DNA of 64,000 bases from the NCBI GenBank assembly GCA_963678675.1, contig OY783200.1, forward strand, positions 13,642,890-13,706,889, read 5' to 3'. The notes below the pieces were generated by a model, which was not told the origin of the DNA, did not search any database, and saw only the letters and a list, made by a program, of their open reading frames with translations. Position numbers and translations under genes: made by a program. Shown piece after piece: positions 19,936-30,615 of this stretch; within the stretch, counting starts at the first letter, position 1; each line of letters begins with the position of its first letter. Source of the DNA: Xiphydria camelus. Taxonomy: Eukaryota > Arthropoda > Insecta > Hymenoptera > Xiphydriidae.

Positions 19936-20147
19936 GCAAATCTGCCTCTGTCAGCCAGTCTATCCAGCGCATTCAGGTTGTAAGTCCTTCAACTTATCAT
20001 TCAATTCACCTAAGTGTATATCCGTTATACTTAAGTGACACGTCAGTTAACTTGCCAACCAAGGCAGACCAATGTAGCGTATCGTAGACAGTGCATTCGG
20101 AACAGTTAATTGGAAACCACGGTTAATTATCACCTGTATCTCTTTAA
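19936..20147. other. Unassigned spacer
   Basis: No coding signal and no paired repeats detected between the LINE tail and the TTAA element. Confidence 0.3.
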
Positions 20148-20672
20148 CCCCCCTTCAGACCTGGCGTACATCTACATGTACATAGTTTTAATTACACATA
20201 AATTTATTTGTTTTATTAAAATAATCTACACAGACCTTATGTACATGTAGTGCACGTGTTCTCTACCCACTAAAGCATTTTTGGTACCATCTGGTGGCCA
20301 ACGGTTGAACTAGCCCCTCTTAAATTTCATCAGACGCAGATCGTGTAGGTTAAATGTAACACTCTTATAAGTCGTTGTCTATTTCTCTAGAAAAAAAAAC
20401 AGTTAATCGGCAACCGGGCGAGTATTTGTTACTACTTACACCTTTAAAAATATGCTAAAATATTTATAATCTAAATACAATGTTTCTGCTTTTATCAAGT
20501 TGGTGTAAAATTAGATGTATTAGATGTACACATATATATGTACATTCTGAAATAAATATACCTATGTAATAGCATAATTTCCTAAATTTTTTCATAAATG
20601 TGTTTTATTGACCGCGAGGAACAAGAATCAAACATGTTTTCATCAAACAAACAAAAATCAGGTCAGAAGGGG
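20148..20672. mobile_element. 525-bp piggyBac-type MITE candidate, TTAA flanks
   Basis: Left tip CCCCCCTTCAGACCTGGCG (20148) and right tip reading, in reverse, CCCCTTCTGACCTGATTTTTG. TTAA occurs immediately outside both (20144-20147, 20673-20676). The TIR is short and imperfect, about 14-16 bp. No transposase is present. An additional near-terminal inverted word, gtacatctacatgtac / gtacatgtagtgcac, lies at 20168-20255. Confidence 0.6.
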
Positions 20673-20863
20673 TTAATTCGAGTACATTAATAGTAATATA
20701 GTGAGTGCAGTGTCGAATTATTCAATTAACCACCTGGTTTAACTCCTTCTCACCACGCGTTCGAAATCAATCACCGTGGAACCTCAAAATCCGCCTTGCG
20801 GTATGTTTGGTCAGTAGCCGTGTCACGAACGAGTGTCTGCGGGATTTGGGACCCCGCGGAGAT

Positions 20864-21115
20864 CTAGCATCGACCGCACGGCTCCAAAACACAAGCAAAT
20901 ATATCGTTAATAGTGTGCTCCTTCTTGATTTTTCGAACAAGTTGTCCCTTATTCCTCCTCTTCACCGTCGACGTCTTTTTCACCGCTCCGGTATAACGCT
21001 TCATACGCATAGCACCTACTGTAGTTTGTTGTACCGACGTACGAGTATGATGATATATCACTGTAGAATGTGCTTGTTTCTTGACGACTACGGTATTATA
21101 CCCAAAGCTCTTCAT
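20864..21115 (-). pseudogene. Small basic Polinton-associated protein, possible
   Basis: Minus-strand frame of 83 codons starting M-K-S-F-G-Y-N-T-V-V-V-K-K, rich in Lys/Arg/Thr. Short basic proteins with a GYxTVVVKK-like start are found next to capsid genes in insect Polintons, as I recall them. The position between the minor and major capsid genes fits. No catalytic motif is present. Confidence 0.45.
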
Positions 21116-21125
21116 CAGAGCGTAT

Positions 21126-21385
21126 CTAACTTTCTTCGGCTTTTCTTTTGAGATTACGCTCGGATTCTTTGATATGCGATTGGAAGGACTCTTTCAAGGG
21201 AACTTTATTTTCGTACATATCGGATGATATATTGAGACCCGTTCGTACAGCTTCTTTGTCGACAGTACGTGCACCGGATTTCAGTAGAGGTAGAACACGT
21301 CGAAAGAGCTCTCCGAGAAAGCTGCCAATACCGTGACCGCGTTGATATGAAGCTCCGATATACATATACTGATCTATGCCACCTC
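21126..21385 (-). pseudogene. Small Polinton protein with YQRGHGIGSFLG motif
   Basis: Minus strand. YQRGHGIGSFLGELFRRVLP (about 21345-21285) followed by LLKSGARTVDKEAVRTGLN and a Lys/Arg-rich C-terminus. This amphipathic, adenovirus pVI/pX-like small protein family regularly lies directly downstream of the minor capsid gene in Polintons. Here it starts a few codons after the minor capsid frame ends, consistent with that arrangement. Its assigned role (membrane-active or maturation) is inference from position. Confidence 0.65.
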
Positions 21386-21406
21386 TACCGATGTAATACC
21401 TAGTGC

Positions 21407-22216
21407 CTACTTGCTTGTCAAAGTACCGCGCTTAAATGGTATGGGTTTTCCCAGCTGGCCTTTTATATCTATTTCGATAGTTTGGAAATTGGTTTGCAAC
21501 AGAGGAATATACTTTGTCGGCGAGAAGGTCTTGAGTCGTGCCGAATCGTGGGTGTATCTCGTCGTGTCGACAGGTACGATACGTAATAATGGTGTTTGTA
21601 CGTCGCCCGCCATATAAGACTCGCAAATATCTGAGTAGACGAAGAGCATACGCGGTATTACGTTCAGGAGACTTACTGATTAGTCGCTCTTTGCGATCCA
21701 ATCGTCTGTGTTCGATTGCTCATCGAGAAAGCCCGAACAGTTGAAGCCGAGTATATGCCGCAGATTCGGTGCCATGGTCAGCCTGCAGCGTGTCTCATAT
21801 AAACACTTGAGGTACACATATCCTCCTGGTGTGAAACCGAAATGATAACGGTCATTTATGATTTCGAGATTGTCAAGTTCTTCAATGACAACAGTCACAC
21901 TCGTACACACTCGGCTTCATAAATTCCCATACGGCGCTGGTACGACCGGCCACTGCATACTCGATAAATTGCCGTATATCGTTGGTTCATCCGGTCACAT
22001 CATGTTTGGGGTCAATTGTTTCGATTAAATTTTCCTTCGGCGATGTTTGTATATGCAAAAATGTCATGGGATATTGGATTTCCATGGGACCCACGGACCA
22101 TTCGCTATGCAATCGTATCTGTGTGGTAGATGCGTGGTGAACTTTGTTGTCGTGTTATCGGGAAAATAGTCCATACTGCTATTACTCGGCAGTATAACGT
22201 AAAATTGATCCTTCAT
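21407..22216 (-). pseudogene. Polinton minor capsid (penton-like) protein
   Basis: Minus strand. The start codon at 22216 is followed by K-D-Q-F-Y-V-I-L-P-S-N-S-S-M-D-Y-F-P-D-N-T, the conserved N-terminus of the Polinton minor capsid protein. EWSVGPMEIQYPMTF follows near 22110. After a stop and frameshift near 22000 and 21905, it continues with EELDNLEIINDRYHFGFTPGG (about 21875-21815), LRHILGFNCSGF (about 21760) and the C-terminal block LLRIVPVDTT...FQTIEIDIKGQLGKPIPF. At least four frame changes. In relatives this single-jelly-roll protein forms the capsid vertices. Confidence 0.75.
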
Positions 22217-22249
22217 TTTTCTTATGTCAATAGATTTTTACTCACACGT

Positions 22250-23225
22250 CCGAGTTCCTGTTCGTAGAAGAAACCGTCGATCTTCTTCTTCTTCTTCGAC
22301 CCCTCGAGCGTGTAAATCGGCGGTTGTCGCTGAGCGTGCACGTGCTTCACTACGAAAACTTCCTTTATCCACGCCCTTTATAGCCTTTTGCAAACGCTAT
22401 TCACCTATTACTGGTGCGCACGTAATCACCCACGATGTATTTAGGGTTTTTAGGAGTAACCATACTGTAGCAACGTATCAGGTTTTTCCGAGAGCGCAAC
22501 ATTATCAAGAGTCACTTGAGACGGCGCCATTTTAATGGCGGTGTGACGAGTGTTGTACGCAGAGACGATTTTCTGCAACACCTCGACGTAACGTTTAGTA
22601 CCATTGTCCGTGAAGTAACGCTACAAACATTCTTTGAGCGTGCGATTGAAACGTTCTGCAACAATAGCCTTCACGTCAGGGTCACGCACCAATCGAAAAT
22701 GAATTTTACGCTATTTGTGTGTGAGACAATTCTGAAAGGCTACATATTTCTTGCTCCGATTGGTTTGCAAATAAATTGGAAAGTGACCGCCACTTCTAAG
22801 AAGAATGCGACGAAAACTCATTACAACGGCAGTACTCATTTTATCGTATAGCATCTCCGACTATTCATACTCCTCAATAAGTGTTCGTGACATCGATAAC
22901 CACCAGTATGTAGGTATAACCATCGCTGTATGGCTTCAGAGCACGCATATCCATGAGATCTGATTCCCAGAGATCGTCTATGTTGTTCGTATTATTGGAT
23001 CGCCGTCGAAAATAATACACAACAGGTCGATGGAGAGTGTAAGCATCCTGGCATTCCAGCTACTGTTTCGTCTTATCCGACGGTATCTTCTTCCTTTTAG
23101 CGGCTTGCGTCACTCGCGTCGCTCCCAAATACGAGCATTCGATACTCGGGTCATAGTAGAGTCTCGCAAGACTCTTCGTTTTTACATGGGTAACCCAGAA
23201 ACTACCTCGCTGATCGGTATTCGCT
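22250..23225 (-). pseudogene. Polinton retroviral-type integrase
   Basis: Minus strand. The N-terminal region lies around 23200-23050. The catalytic core then shows LWESDLMDMRALKPYSDGYTYILVVIDVTN (about 22985-22890, first Asp). After several stops come fragments matching the Asp-bearing strand (near 22720), a VKAIVAERFNRTLKE block (about 22675-22630, catalytic Glu) and YVEVLQKIVSAYNTRH (about 22595-22545). The chromodomain-like tail continues to about 22260. At least five stops or frameshifts. In Polintons this integrase inserts the element and makes about 6-bp duplications. Confidence 0.8.
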
Positions 23226-23496
23226 TATCTACCGCACACGGCCGAATTGTTTGGACTACCACGCCGGTCGGAGCTTGTCCTTTTTGTACGAGCAACTACT
23301 GCTACCTCACTCTGATTATCGGGAGCATCGGCATCGTTATTTTCATCGTTGTCGCTCGTGTCAAATATGGAAGAATCGCTTCCACTGCTGCTGCTGTTAC
23401 GATCGGGGCTATCACGCGACGTAGCGGAGTATTGCGGGGAAGTATTGTCCGATGACACTCGATGGAATATAATCGCCATTTATTGTAACATTTATG
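23226..23496 (-). pseudogene. Integrase upstream region with Ser/Asp-rich frame
   Basis: Minus-strand open stretch (about 84 codons) rich in Ser, Asp and Asn, lying directly upstream of the integrase. Possibly the acidic N-terminal extension or 5' region of the Polinton integrase gene. No motif. Confidence 0.3.
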
Positions 23497-24108
23497 AAAA
23501 CACAATAAGATGTGTTCCCCCGGAGGAACAATGCTCCCCCGGGGGTAATGGCGCTTGGCGCCGATACAACTAGTAAGATAAATATAACAATATAGTTTTA
23601 AGGTGTGTATAACAATATAAGGGGGGCGGCTACATACCCACCCCCCACTATAGGAGCCCGCCGTTATCTCATGTAAAAGACGTTTATTCGAATTTGACGG
23701 GCCCTTACAATTAATATAATTAGTCCCCCGCCGCTCAGCGGTCGGGGGACGTGGCGCCAAAGTATCTGGTAGGACGAACACGGGACTACACAACATAAAT
23801 CCAGTGGCACCCCATGACCAGCCGCCCCCCGGACCACTTTTTATTGGGCCGAGGCCGGCCGGCCCAGGGGGTACCCGCTCCACCGCATAGAACTAGGACA
23901 GGACAAGACATCACATGGACAACACAGGACAACAACACAATGGGATGGGTAACACTTAACTTAATTAATCAGGTAAGTATATTATAACAGGTAAGAGTAG
24001 AAATATATCTATGATAAATTATTTAAGTTAGGTTAATTCGATAATAATAGATCATACTGATCAAATCAAAAATAATCAGTTAAACAGATATAGCAATTTA
24101 GGTATCTT
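23497..24108. other. GC-rich insertion of unknown class
   Basis: Composition is unlike its neighbours, with several GC palindromes: TTCCCCCGGAGG/CTCCCCCGGGGG near 23515-23545, CCGCCGCTCAGCGG near 23728 and GGCCGAGGCCGGCCGGCC near 23850. No coding sequence. The LTR-like beginning TGTGTTCCC... lacks a partner. Could be a solo LTR or a structured non-coding repeat. Confidence 0.35.
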
Positions 24109-24294
24109 ACAAGGGGACCCTTCGAAAGTCGGAGCACCGATTGTAATGAATTTTTTTTATAAATAAAGGGAAGTCCCCTGAGTAACGCTCATACTTTACT
24201 TTTGTCCAATGCGCCTTTGTTTATTTAAAAAAAAAGAAATTGTTTTGACGCGTAAAGTGTGTACTGTAATGTAATACTCGGTATCCAAGATAAC

Positions 24295-24366
24295 GGCGTG
24301 GCGCAGTCGGCTAAGGCATAGACTTACCACGCGGGCGTCCCGCGTTCGATTCCCGTGCATGCACTA
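24295..24366 (+). tRNA. tRNA-like sequence, probably degenerate
   Basis: Box A-like TGGCGCAGTCGG (24299) and box B-like GTTCGATTCC (24344) are spaced as in tRNA genes. The T-arm pairs only partly and the D and anticodon stems are poor, so function as a tRNA is doubtful. It may serve as an RNA polymerase III promoter of SINE type. A T-run of ten follows at 24370, which would terminate polymerase III. Confidence 0.5.
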
Positions 24367-24719
24367 TCTTTTTTTTTTGCCAATTTCGAACTTTTTCAAT
24401 TTTTTTATTATTCAAACTATTGCTACTAATCTTTAGAAGTAAAATAAATCTAGGTAAGGCGAAAAAACAAAATTTAAACACGTTCAATTACAAAAAGCAT
24501 TTTCATTTATTCGTAACAAGTGAAATTTTAAATTTAATTGGTATACTTATCGCTAATTCCATCGGACGATTCCGATGGTGATTCTGGGGCCGACATCTTA
24601 CATACTTTAGGATGATAAATATCATATAAACACTTAAAACACAAAATCTCTTTACACCAAGCACATTTCATAAACGTTACAAAACCGCAGTTACATTTTT
24701 GTTTCAAATTGTTTCAAAC

Positions 24720-25018
24720 GTCACGAGTGAATTACCACCAAATTTAATGAATGTTTCGTAGGAAAATGAGTAATTTGCACTTACCCGGCATTGACGTCAT
24801 TTAATGTGAAGCATAGAAATTGTTACCAAAATTTCACTAATTGCCTTCGAATGACACTTACCTGGTGTTGACGTCACGAGTGAATTACCATCAAATTTAA
24901 TGAATGTTTCGTAGGAAAATGAGTAATTTGCACTTACCCGGCATTGACGTCATTTAATGTGAAGCATAGAAATTGTCACCAAAACTTCACTAATTTGCCT
25001 TCGAATGATTAGTAACAA
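24720..25018. repeat. Two tandem copies of a ~150-bp unit
   Basis: CACGAGTGAATTACCA and ATGAATGTTTCGTAGGAAAA recur at 24721 and 24874. Both copies end at cttcactaattgccttcgaatga. Only a few differences separate them. Confidence 0.85.
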
Positions 25019-25156
25019 TCGTTCAAAATATAGTTTTAAATGCAAAAAATTTTTTATTCACGTTACCTAGATTTATTTTACTTCTAAAGATTAGTAGCAA
25101 TAGTTTGAATAATAAAAAAAGTGAAAAAGTTCGAAATTGGCAAAAAAAAAAGATAG

Positions 25157-25228
25157 TGCATGCACGGGAATCGAACGCGGGACGCCCGCGTGGTAAGTCT
25201 ATGCCTTAGCCGACTGCGCCACGCCGTT
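25157..25228 (-). tRNA. Second tRNA-like sequence, inverted copy
   Basis: Exact reverse-complement counterpart of 24295-24366 in the right arm, with the same box A and box B words and a T-run downstream on the minus strand (the A-run near 25143). Confidence 0.5.
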
Positions 25229-25428
25229 ATCTTGGATACCGGGTATTACATTACAGTACACACTTTACGCGTCAAAACAATTTCTTTTTTTTAAAATAAA
25301 CAAAGGCGCATTGGACAAAAGTAAAGTATGAGCGTTACTCAGGGGACTTCCCTTTATTTATAAAAAAAAATTCATTACTATCGGTGCTCCGACTTTCGAA
25401 GGGTCCCCTTGTTAGCATAATTTGGCAA

Positions 25429-25940
25429 ATATTGGGTTGATGCATAAATTCCCGCCGTTTGTTTTCTTTTTTAAATTGCGCGTTAAAAATAAAATGTTTT
25501 GTGTTAATCGAAAGAAAATTTTTTGCTCCACAAGACAGTGTATTTAATTTTTTTGTTGGAGTTAATTTTTGTTAATTTTCCGATCATTTAAATGGAATGT
25601 CAAGTCGACAAAAATGAGCATTTTCGACACCATCTTCTTTTTGCGTTTAATCGAGGTGCCAAAGCACAAATCTCGCGAGCCGCTTTCGTGGCTTTGGCAC
25701 CTCGATTAAACGCAAAAAGAAGATGGTGTTGAAAATGCTCACTTTCGTCGACTTGGCACTCTATTTAAATGATCTGAAAATTAACAAAAATTAACTCCAA
25801 CAAAAAAATCAAATACACTATCTTGTAGAGCAAAAAATTTTCTTTCGATTAATACAAAACATTATGCCAAAACATTTTATATTTAACGCGCAATTTAAAA
25901 AAGAAAACAAACGGCGGGAACTTATGCATCAACCCAATAT
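25429..25940. repeat. 512-bp near-perfect palindrome (fold-back MITE)
   Basis: ATATTGGGTTGATGCATAAA at 25429 pairs with the complement ending at 25940. The arms stay paired to a centre near 25684, including TCGAGGTGCCAAAGC/GCTTTGGCACCTCGA flanking a loop of about 30 bases. No coding sequence. Confidence 0.9.
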
Positions 25941-25944
25941 AATA

Positions 25945-26213
25945 TAGTAATAATGTTTTACGCAATGAGGGTAGGGCGGCAACTCCATGATTTTCTACAA
26001 GTAGGTAAGTAAGTAAATAGTGGATAAATAGGTAAATTAAATTAACTTATATAGTAGTTGGGTAAACAGTGAAATGGTGAATGGCAGCGAATGAGGTGAG
26101 TATAATGGATGATCATATTTACAAATGTGAGTGTAATGGAATGGATATGAAGAGGAGTACTGTTACCCAAATAAATGCCAGCCTTACCCAGGACCAAGGC
26201 AGGAGGGCAGATG
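25945..26213 (-). other. Putative 3' UTR of the R2-like LINE
   Basis: Non-coding sequence between the RLE domain stop and the palindrome. Several GTAAGTAGGT/TAAATAGGTAAAT words. No A tail visible, which would fit R2-type elements that often lack one. Confidence 0.35.
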
Positions 26214-26963
26214 CTATTCATTGTTATTATTCTCGGGTTCGAGCGGCGCATACTGCCTGACGGCGGTCAGATGCTCCACATAGATGTCCCGGGACCAGCG
26301 GATAGTGTCTGAGACCACGAGCCCGCGTATCATCGATGAGTACCACGGAGAAATCCGTAGCCATCTCAGCACCTTTTCATTTCCCCAGTACCACGACCCA
26401 AGGACCCCTACAATGAAGTCATCGACAACAACTTGGTACCCTTGCGCACGCAGCTGGTCGGCTAAAGGCTGGTACTTGGCATGTTTCCTAGCCCTAGCTT
26501 CATCCCATGACTGAATGCGATTCTCGAAGGGTACTGTCACGTCCAAGATGGTGATGAGACGTGACCGGTCGTCTCGTATAACGAGATCAGGCCGAAGTTG
26601 TGCGAGGTCTCCAACCACCCCTGCCACCGGGCGTTTAGTAGAGACGACGCCAAACAGTTGCAGTGCTTTCGCTAATCGAGCGACAATCGTATCGTGCCGA
26701 CGCTGAATTGCGTTGGAGTGAGGGGTGCAGTATCCAAGCACATGGGGCAAAGTCTCGAGGGCGCCCACGCATCGCCGGTAACGTTTATCGTTCACGTCCC
26801 AAGGCCTAGCTCTGTTAAGAGGCAAGACATTGAGATGCGCTCGATGAATGAAGCGCAAGTCGGCAAATCGCGTAAAGCCGCCGGTCCGGAGGAAATGGTT
26901 AGACCACTTCGCCCGTCCCGACACCTCGTGGACCTTACTTTGATCCCGCTTAGTCAATAAGGC
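26214..26963 (-). pseudogene. R2-like LINE: C-terminal zinc motif and restriction-like endonuclease
   Basis: Minus strand, open for about 247 codons. It reads ADLRFIHRAHLNVLPLN, then a CCHC-like motif (CVGALETLPHVLGYC...H, about 26775-26730). Next comes the endonuclease signature LRPDLVIRDD...ITILDVTVPFENR (about 26590-26520) with K-H-A-KY downstream. This is the PD-(D/E)xK-type nuclease of R2/NeSL-type LINEs, which nick sequence-specific or preferred targets. The final block GSWYWGNEKVLRWLRIS...DTIRWSRDIYVEHL is intact. Upstream coding is interrupted by a Harbinger-type MITE at 26967. Confidence 0.85.
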
Positions 26964-26966
26964 TAA

Positions 26967-27544
26967 TATTTCACGGATCCGACATGTCAGATTGTCGTAT
27001 ACGACAAGTCACTCCGATTGATTGTGCAAAAATCGGGTGGGAGGTCCATCGCAGGTACTTTGTCGGATGCATGAAATATGGTTGATTGACGACACTTTTG
27101 TTTGTCGCTGCGACAGTCTGGAAATGGTGGTGCCGCCAAGTGGTGAAGTTTGGCAGTCCGGCTCCTCATTATAATACGTAAAATGAATTCACAAATTTAC
27201 GTGTGACAAAATAATTAAAAAACGCACGCATTGGACAATACGAGCTAAGACAAGACAAGTCGAAGGGAGCTTCTCGGCTTCGCTGTTCAGGATGTGTCAA
27301 TATTTCTCAGATAGCCATCGGTGGCGTTGAACGTAACATACTGTCGCGACATCACCCGGCCATGCACGACTCTATTTTTTGTCGTACGAAACCGTCGCTT
27401 GAAGTTCGACACTGCTCAACTTTCGTACGACAAAAAATACCGTCGGTCCGACAGATTTCCCCCACCACCACTTTCTGTCACAGCCAATCGGAGTGACTTG
27501 TCGTATACGACAATCCGACATGTCAGATCCGTGAAATAGGCCCC
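26967..27544. mobile_element. Harbinger-type MITE (578 bp), TAA duplication
   Basis: TIRs of about 50 bp: TATTTCACGGATCCGACATG at the left and the complement ending GAAATAGGCCCC at the right. The left tip has lost the GGGGCC expected from the right. TAA occurs outside each end (26964-26966, 27545-27547). Interrupts the R2-like LINE between its fingers-to-thumb tail and the endonuclease. Internally GC-poor and non-coding. Confidence 0.75.
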
Positions 27545-27547
27545 TAA

Positions 27548-28249
27548 GGATCCGCGGTAGTGCTCGATCACTGCCATCCTCATCCAGTGCACTATCTGTG
27601 CGCGTGCGGTGGGTGGCACGATGGTCACTCGGTCTCGAGTCCCTCTCAACTCGATCGCCAGCTCCTCCCGTGCCTCAGACCACATCCAACGCACGTTGAG
27701 TTTCGCTGACTGCCTCCGAGCGGCGTCACGTGCCGAGGTCCAGAGGGACTTAACATCCCCCCCCCCCCCATGCCTGGCGAAATCCTCCTCCAGCGAACCG
27801 AAAAGGAATTCCACCGTCTTGTTCATGCACAGCTCTCGGCCGAGCTTCTTCCTGACCGCCGCCCTCAACCCGCTACTCGCGATTGTTCTCACCACCTCAT
27901 CCTCCGCCGTCAGCATTCTGAAGGCGTGTGCGATGGTAAGCGCATCCGCGAGATCAGCAAGCGGAAGTAGTCCTCCTCCCTCCATAGATGGAGGTAGGAA
28001 AACCACTTCCGCGTTAGCGCGCTGAGAGAGATGGAGTCAGCCTTTGGCCAGCTTTTTCAGGAGTCGGTCGACTTCACTGATCGTGAGTGGCTCCTTTTCC
28101 ATTCTCATTCCCCTTAGACCGAAGTCCATATGCGGCAGCACAAACTTGGTTACCGCGTCGAACCTCTGCCAAGGGGCGAGTAAGGAGGCATCGATCGCTC
28201 GGAGGCAGTCAACGATGTCAACAAGCGTTTTTATTGGGGTCTGACGCAC
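27548..28249 (-). pseudogene. R2-like LINE: post-RT (thumb/linker) region
   Basis: Minus strand. LAPWQRFDAVTKFVLPHMDF (about 28170-28110) is the thumb-proximal block of R2-type RT. After a frameshift near 28030 comes AEVVFLPPSMEGGGLLPLADLADA (about 28000), then HAFRMLTAED and an Arg-rich region. Stops are few, so decay is recent. Confidence 0.75.
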
Positions 28250-28800
28250 GTTGGCACCGGTGGGCGTGCCCGACGGGGGTAATCATCGGTGTCCGATAGT
28301 GCACGGACGGGCTCTCCTTGGAGAGGGAATACAGTCGGCAGCCCCCAGCGCCTACCTCTGCAGATCATATGCAGAGTGGCACATTTGGCCGGAATCCATC
28401 CCTCAGGGGTCGCCTCCCGCCTGCGGCATGCGTTATAAACCGCGGTCAGTACACGCGCACTGGGGTCAACCCTTCGCAAGTCGCGATATGTGAGTCCGTC
28501 GGGTCCAGGCGCAGTATTAGCCGCATCCTTGAGCCGACGGAACACCTCGAGCTGACTGAAGGGTGACACCAGGTCGTCGTCGTCGTCCTGCGACGGGGGC
28601 TCAGTCGGCCAGCCCCCGACAAGACCTTCCGGGTCCTCGCGACGGCAATACATTTCCTCGAAGTGATGCAGTACCCTCTCTCGTGGCACTGTACAGTGCA
28701 CGGTAGAGCCCTGCATCGCCTCGCAAACTGCACGCCGGGAGTCTTGTCTATATAAACGCTGTATGTGAGTCGCACGACTCATGCGATCCATGGGAGGAGG
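28231..28800 (-). pseudogene. R2-like LINE: start of reverse transcriptase, RT core deleted
   Basis: Minus strand. FSQLEVFRRLKDAANTAPGPDGLTYRDL (about 28560-28475) is the RT motif 0/1 region, followed by TAVYNACRRREATPEGW. Then coding drops directly into the post-RT block: motifs from the D-bearing strand through the YADD/FADD box are missing, with the junction near 28255-28330. An upstream block, RATHIQRLYRQDSRRA and VPRERVLHHFEEMY, also fits. The copy is dead through this internal deletion. Confidence 0.75.
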
Positions 28801-28904
28801 AAGCGGGGGTCAGGCTGATCCGAACGATCAGCTACTCGCTCCGGATTCGCTTCCTCAGTTGCTCGTCTCCGGCGCGGCCGACCGCCCCCACGGCGGGGAG
28901 CATT

Positions 28905-29884
28905 TCACGCACCGGAGGCGGCGGGTTCAGCAGGAGTCGCAGCCTGAAAACACGTGGCAAGTCTCATCGCCAGCGCTTCCAACTCGTCTATTGATGAGAC
29001 AGCCTCGGCCGCTTCGATGAGCTCGGCATACTCAGTCTCGCTAAATAGAGGCTGAGGCGCAGAGCCATCTGGCAGCGTTGGCTGGGCGTTAACCCTACCA
29101 GGCCCGGCACCCCCGGCGCCGCGCGGCATACCCAGTCCTCCCGCACCCATACGGGCTGGGTCTGGTCGCCTTCGGGAAGCTGAGGCACCCTGTCGACTAA
29201 CTAAAGGGGGAACCCGCCCGGGCACCCGGGAGCTACCGATGATACCACCCTCATGATCAGGCTGAGAGGGGCTTACCGGACGCTGAAATGGTGCAGTCCG
29301 GTCGCGACGCGAGGAATTGAAACCGCGATGTCCTCCTACCTCAGTCCTTCCTCTCGTGTCGTGCGGTGGTGCGTTGGGTCGGCGCTCCAGGCCAGCTGGG
29401 ACGATATCGACGGCGCGATCGTTAGCGTCGTCTGCGTCGCCTTCATCGCAGTCCTTGTCGTTGTCGTCGTGGCAGCTGCTGATGTTGTTGCTGCTGCCGC
29501 TGCTGTTGCTGGTGTTGTTGCTGCTGCAGCTGTCCGGGGTGAGTCCTCGGTGCGACCCTCTGGTGTTGATCGGGCCGCTGGTGGTGGGGGCGGAGACCTC
29601 GCAGCGTTCTCCACCCTGACTCTTCTCCGGATCTCCTCTTCCTCTTCGTCGGGCACCTCCCGACGCCCCGCATGGTACTCGACGACCCCTGCGAGATATT
29701 CACGGGTCGCCGAGTATCTTCTCCTTACTACCTCCACCTCTGGTGTATGAGGCAGCACTTCCACCTCCGGGGGAGCAGGTGTTTGTGGGAAAGATGTGTT
29801 CTGCCAGAACACCTCGTCGTCGCTCGTCGACGACAACGACCCGCTTAGTGTTGCTGCGGATCGCCTGGGACGACCTAATCTTAA
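28905..29884 (-). pseudogene. R2-like LINE: N-terminal region
   Basis: Minus strand. Two open stretches, 29836-29336 (acidic and Pro-rich start, then Ala/Thr-rich tract from CAG/GCA triplets) and 29225-28905 (Arg/Gly-rich start, then an acidic helix). Position upstream of the RT fits the N-terminal region of R2-like ORFs. Zinc fingers and a Myb domain are not recognisable. The triplet-rich part produces long open frames on the opposite strand that are not genes. Confidence 0.5.
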
Positions 29885-30611
29885 GGGCGCCCAGTGTAGA
29901 AGGTCGAAAACATTGATTTTTTTATTGCTTTAAAAATTCCCCAATGCTATGTAGAATATTCATAGAAATGTTTTAGAACGATATTCATATTACATAGTTT
30001 TCGAGTTACAGCCGTCTAAGCGGAAACGCTTCTCACAGCTGTACAGCCACTTTGCGTGCAGTTGAACGTGTTTTTCTCGAAACATGGTTTTCGAAATTTG
30101 TGTGAATGATATCTCGAGAACTATTTAAGATTTTTGCCTGAAATTTTAATCAGTTATACAAAACAATTATAGATCGTAGTTAAACCGACTTGTTTGTGAA
30201 ATAATTGTTATAAAAATGGTTTATAAATGTTTATAACTCGAAATTTTAGCAAGAAAATCGGACTTTTACGTCAAACCTCAATCTAATTTTTTCCATGTTT
30301 TTCCACATACTATTGGTTTATCGACGAATTATAAATGTTATTAACGAGAAATTTTTTTCCACATGTTGCAGGTTTACTATAAAGGACAGTAGAACTCGCA
30401 CAAATTCGACACCGCCATTTCGAGACGTCCTGGATCAATGCTTACAAATCCACCATTGCTTCTTTTTTAAACCTAAAAAAATATTTTTGAGTAGTTTAAT
30501 ATATGTACTTTCAGATCACCATAATTGATATGCGAAACAAATGAAATATTTTTGAAAATAATACGAATGAAAAAAGCGTTGTTTTCCGACCTTCCACACT
30601 GGGTGCCCCCC
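29885..30611. mobile_element. 727-bp TTAA-flanked MITE in the R2-like LINE
   Basis: TIRs GGGCGCCCAGTGTAGAAGGTCG (start 29885) and, reversed, GGGGGGCACCCAGTGTGGAA (end 30611), each next to TTAA (29881-29884, 30612-30615). The interior is AT-rich and non-coding. TTAA suggests piggyBac-type mobilisation. Confidence 0.8.
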
Positions 30612-30615
30612 TTAA

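Larger units (their letters stand above)
24109..25412. mobile_element. 1.3-kb inverted-repeat element with a tRNA-like sequence in each arm
   Basis: ACAAGGGGACCCTTCGAAAG at 24109 is mirrored at 25393-25412, and pairing continues for about 390 bp on each side (to about 24500 and 25020). Each arm holds an inverted copy of a tRNA-like unit. The interior (24500-25020) contains a two-copy tandem repeat of about 150 bp. No transposase. No duplication was identified. Confidence 0.8.

Noticed and set aside
24295..24366. Functional tRNA gene
   Set aside because: Box A and B present but D, anticodon and part of T stems do not pair well, and it lies in a repeat arm.
27609..28025. Plus-strand frame of 138 codons
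   Set aside because: Shadow of the R2-like LINE coding on the minus strand.
29253..29750. 165-codon plus-strand frame rich in Val/Ala/Ser
   Set aside because: Antisense of the triplet-rich N-terminal region of the R2-like LINE; no motif of its own.
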